From: Ruminiclostridium sp.
Lineage (GTDB): Bacteria; Bacillota; Clostridia; Oscillospirales; Ruminococcaceae
NCBI GenBank assembly: GCA_017941355.1
Contig: JAGAWN010000149.1
Span: forward strand, 1 to 44,107
DNA: 44,107 nt
Direction: 5' to 3'
In this document: positions 41,634 through 44,107 of the stretch, piece after piece
Layout of the letters: every line of letters begins with the position of its first letter
Numbering within the stretch: position 1 is the stretch's first letter
Notes under the pieces: generated by a model
Told to the model about the DNA's origin: nothing
Database searches by the model: none
What the model saw: only the letters and a program-made list of their open reading frames with translations
Made by a program: the position numbers and the translations under genes

Positions 41634-43424
41634 TTATTCTTTAATGATAGCGCCGAAGTTGCAGTTAGACATACAAGCACCGCACTTGATGCACTTTGCC
41701 TGATCTATAACATGAGCTTCCCTTACCTTGCCGGTGATAGCGTTTACAGGGCAGTTTCTTGCGCACTTCGTACAGCCCTTGCACTTGTCCGCAACTATCT
41801 TGTAGCTGAGAAGCTTGGAGCATACGCCTGCGGGACACTTCTTGTCCTTGATATGAGCGATATACTCGTCCTTGAAATAGCGAAGTGTGGAAAGTACAGG
41901 GTTAGGAGCAGTCTGACCGAGACCGCAGAGAGAGTTGTTCTTGATGTAGTAGCACAGCTTCTCCATCTTGTCGAGGTCTTCCATTGTTGCTTCGCCGCTG
42001 GTGATCTTTTCAAGCATTTCATAAAGACGCTTTGTACCGACACGGCAGGGAGTACATTTACCGCAGGACTCATCAACGGTGAATTCAAGGAAGAACTTGG
42101 CGATATCGACCATACAGTTGTCTTCGTCCATAACGATAAGTCCGCCTGAGCCCATCATGGAGCCGATAGCGATAAGGTTATCGTAGTCGATCGGAACATC
42201 GAGGTTCTCCGCGGGAATGCAGCCGCCGGAAGGTCCGCCGGTCTGTGCAGCCTTGAACTTCTTGCCGTTCGGGATACCGCCGCCGATCTCGAATACGATC
42301 TCACGCAGAGTTGTACCCATAGGTATTTCAACAAGTCCGGTGTTATGTATCTTACCGCCGAGCGCGAATACCTTTGTACCCTTGGATTTCTCGGTTCCCA
42401 TGGAAGCGAACCATTCTGCGCCCTTGAGGATTATCTGAGGAACGTTTGCATAAGTCTCAACGTTGTTGTTTACTGTAGGCTTGCCGAAGATACCCTTTTC
42501 TGCCGGGAACGGAGGACGGGGCTTAGGCTCACCTCTGTTGCCTTCGATAGATGTGATGAGCGCTGTTTCCTCACCGCAGACGAAAGCGCCCGCACCGAGA
42601 CGAACGTCAAGATCGAACTCAAAATCGCTGCCGAACAGCTTCTTGCGGAGGAATCCTCTCTCACGAGCCTGCTCGATAGCTACCTGGAGTCTGTGAACAG
42701 CGATAGGATACTCGGCTCTTACATAAACGAAGCCCTTGGTAGCGCCGATAGCGTAGCCTGCGATAGCCATAGCTTCGATGATAGCGTGGGGATCGCCTTC
42801 GAGAACGGAACGATCCATGAATGCGCCCGGGTCACCCTCGTCGGCGTTGCAGCATACATACTTCTGATCCGCAACGGGAACGATAGTGCGAGCCATCTGC
42901 CATTTTCTTCCGGTGGGGAATCCGCCGCCGCCGCGTCCGCGCAGACCGGAATCGCTGATCACCTTGATAACGTCCTCGGGAGTCATCTCTGTAACGACTT
43001 TTTCAAGTGCCTTATATCCGTCTTTTTCGATGTAATCATCTATATTCTCGGGATTTATGACACCGCAGTTGCGCAGAGCAACACGGTGCTGCTTCTTATA
43101 GAAAGCGGTCTGGTTATACGCGATGATCCCGTCGGGAGTCTTTGTTTCCTCATAAACGTATTCTTCTACGATTCGATCATTGATGAGGTGTTCCTCAACA
43201 ATTTTCTCGATGTGCTCTTCACTCATCATAGAATAGAATGTTCCCTCGGGGTAAACTATCATAATGGGTCCGAGAGCGCAGAGACCGAAGCAGCCTGTTC
43301 TGACTACTTTAACATGATCGGCAATACCTTTTGCTTTGATTACCTCTTCAAGCTTGTCGGCAATCTTCATACTTCCGGAAGAGGTACAGCCTGTACCGCC
43401 GCAAATTAAAACCTTACGATCCAT
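41634..43424 (-). CDS. hydB: HydB: NuoF-like flavin/NAD subunit of the hydrogenase
   Basis: 596 aa. Binds FMN and NAD(H) and passes electrons between HydC and HydA. A thioredoxin-like [2Fe-2S] domain at the N-terminus (C8, C13, C45, C49), then the NuoF core with GRGGGGFPTGRKW (FMN/NAD loop), NADEGDPGAFMDR and GAGAFVCGEETALITSIEG. The [4Fe-4S] site ESCGKCTPCRVG follows, then a C-terminal two-cluster ferredoxin (CKGCTKCARNCP, CIKCGACMSNC). The fused ferredoxin domain is typical of bifurcating HydB. It lies 24 nt upstream of hydA. Confidence 0.95.
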   Translation of the reverse strand: MDRKVLICGGTGCTSSGSMKIADKLEEVIKAKGIADHVKVVRTGCFGLCALGPIMIVYPEGTFYSMMSEEHIEKIVEEHLINDRIVEEYVYEETKTPDGIIAYNQTAFYKKQHRVALRNCGVINPENIDDYIEKDGYKALEKVVTEMTPEDVIKVISDSGLRGRGGGGFPTGRKWQMARTIVPVADQKYVCCNADEGDPGAFMDRSVLEGDPHAIIEAMAIAGYAIGATKGFVYVRAEYPIAVHRLQVAIEQARERGFLRKKLFGSDFEFDLDVRLGAGAFVCGEETALITSIEGNRGEPKPRPPFPAEKGIFGKPTVNNNVETYANVPQIILKGAEWFASMGTEKSKGTKVFALGGKIHNTGLVEIPMGTTLREIVFEIGGGIPNGKKFKAAQTGGPSGGCIPAENLDVPIDYDNLIAIGSMMGSGGLIVMDEDNCMVDIAKFFLEFTVDESCGKCTPCRVGTKRLYEMLEKITSGEATMEDLDKMEKLCYYIKNNSLCGLGQTAPNPVLSTLRYFKDEYIAHIKDKKCPAGVCSKLLSYKIVADKCKGCTKCARNCPVNAITGKVREAHVIDQAKCIKCGACMSNCNFGAIIKE

Positions 43425-43469
43425 ATTTGAATTTTCCTTTCAATTTATTGACAGTAACTGATTTTGCGT

Positions 43470-43970
43470 TCAATCCGCATATTTATCAAGAATGCCTTTG
43501 AGCTGATCGTTTGTCAGCTTTCCGTAAACATCGTCATTTACGGTCATAACAGGCGCAAGTCCGCAGGCGCCTATGCAGCGGCAAGCGTCAAGCGAGAATT
43601 TACCGTCTGCGGTGCACTGACCTTCCTCGATCCCGAGGATCTCCTTGAGTTTGTTGAATACGTCGCCGGAACCTTTAACGTAGCAAGCGGTACCGAGACA
43701 TACGGAGATGCGGTATTTTCCTTTCGGATAAAGCGAGAACTGAGCGTAGAATGTGGAAACGCCGTAAACTTTCTCCATGGGAATACCTGTTTCCTCGGAA
43801 ATAATGCTCTGCACTTCTATCGGCAGATAACCGTATATTTCCTGCGCTTTCTGAAGGATAGGCATGAGCGCGCCAGCCTGACCCTTGTGCTCGTTAATCA
43901 TACTGCGCAGCGCCTTTTCCTGCTCGGCAGTACCATTAAAAGCAACTTTTACTTTTTGTGTGGAACTCAT
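43470..43970 (-). CDS. hydC: HydC: NuoE-like [2Fe-2S] subunit of the hydrogenase
   Basis: 166 aa thioredoxin-like ferredoxin. [2Fe-2S] ligands C91, C96, C132 and C136 in VCLGTACYVKG and CRCIGACGLAP. GYLPIEVQSIISEETGIP is the family's N-terminal helix region. First gene of the hydCBA operon; the ribosome site AAAGGAGG is near-perfect, suggesting strong expression. Confidence 0.95.
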   Translation of the reverse strand: MSSTQKVKVAFNGTAEQEKALRSMINEHKGQAGALMPILQKAQEIYGYLPIEVQSIISEETGIPMEKVYGVSTFYAQFSLYPKGKYRISVCLGTACYVKGSGDVFNKLKEILGIEEGQCTADGKFSLDACRCIGACGLAPVMTVNDDVYGKLTNDQLKGILDKYAD

Positions 43971-44016
43971 TTATAGAACCTCCTTTTATTGGATCGCCGC
44001 ACAGCGTCCTTGCATT

Positions 44017-44036
44017 ATGTGAAAAATATAACACAT
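44017..44036. promoter_or_regulatory. inverted repeat ATGTG-N10-CACAT in the hydC leader
   Basis: A 20-bp dyad lying just downstream of the predicted transcription start of hydCBA. It could be an operator. It does not match the Rex consensus with TTAACAA arms. Confidence 0.35.
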
Positions 44037-44048
44037 ATACACATACTG

Positions 44049-44059
44049 ATTATAGCACA
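44049..44059 (-). promoter_or_regulatory. extended -10 promoter of hydCBA
   Basis: Minus strand TGTGCTATAAT (44049-44059), one base different from the PFK and zinc-finger operon promoters. The -35 region is weak. Leader of about 70 nt to ATG 43970. Confidence 0.6.
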
Positions 44060-44107
44060 AAACTCATAAAAAAGCTACTGATTTTATTTTACAATTTTTT
44101 ATATCAA

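Noticed and set aside
42345-43409. Long plus-strand open frame opposite hydB (354 codons)
   Set aside because: Antisense shadow of a highly conserved gene; no ribosome site, no recognisable domain.
44017-44036. Rex redox-repressor site for hydCBA
   Set aside because: Arms are ATGTG/CACAT, not the TTGTTAA/TTAACAA arms of Rex sites.

Overview
The window looks like chromosomal DNA of an anaerobic, mid-GC member of the Clostridia, most likely a Ruminococcus/Oscillospiraceae-type gut bacterium. This is inferred from gene content: a PPi-type phosphofructokinase, an [FeFe] hydrogenase hydCBA operon, a full Rnf complex, a biotin carboxyltransferase module, a sigma-K homologue and clostridial-type ribosome binding sites. 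No tRNA, rRNA, CRISPR array, IS element or phage gene was seen.

Layout. 1-7174 (minus): a probable operon running leftwards from a promoter near 7279-7307. It holds a membrane protein, an 831-aa Zn-motif protein with a disordered tail, a class I aminotransferase, a metallo-beta-lactamase-fold protein with eroded metal ligands, and a GH13 alpha-glucan hydrolase cut by the window edge. 7175-7552 is a divergent regulatory region. 7553-9382 (plus): PPi-PFK and two small overlapping genes. 9434-12620 (minus): a three-gene module matching the 5S, 1.3S and 12S parts of transcarboxylase. 12744-19757 (minus): a Prok-RING-like membrane protein, a GT-C-like membrane protein with an apparent CTG start, trmN6, RNase R, a VOC protein and a lipoprotein. 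19908-20621 (minus): a secreted PPC/Big2-like protein.

20622-21032 is divergent. It contains a long, highly structured leader in front of the secreted-protein gene, with features of a transcription-terminating RNA switch, followed by the aspS promoter. 21033-25735 (plus): aspS, a small membrane protein, a CE2-like esterase lipoprotein and an S1-domain protein. 25713-29494 (minus): rarA, a divergent PRPP synthetase and glyA. 29653-37898 (minus): a DUF815 ATPase, a FecB/BtuF-like lipoprotein, rnfCDGEAB and a GGDEF protein, all tightly spaced. Then come sigK (minus), dprA (plus) and hydCBA (minus).

How it fits together: HydABC (H2 with NAD(H) and ferredoxin), Rnf (ferredoxin:NAD with ion pumping), PPi-PFK and the biotin carboxyl-transfer module fit a saccharolytic fermenter that balances redox through H2 and an ion gradient. 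GH13 and CE2-like enzymes fit polysaccharide use. The strongest candidate for something undescribed is the minus-strand leader at about 20668-20865: a 20-bp closing helix, a UUCG-capped hairpin, a long inner helix, and mutually exclusive antiterminator and terminator helices just before the gene.
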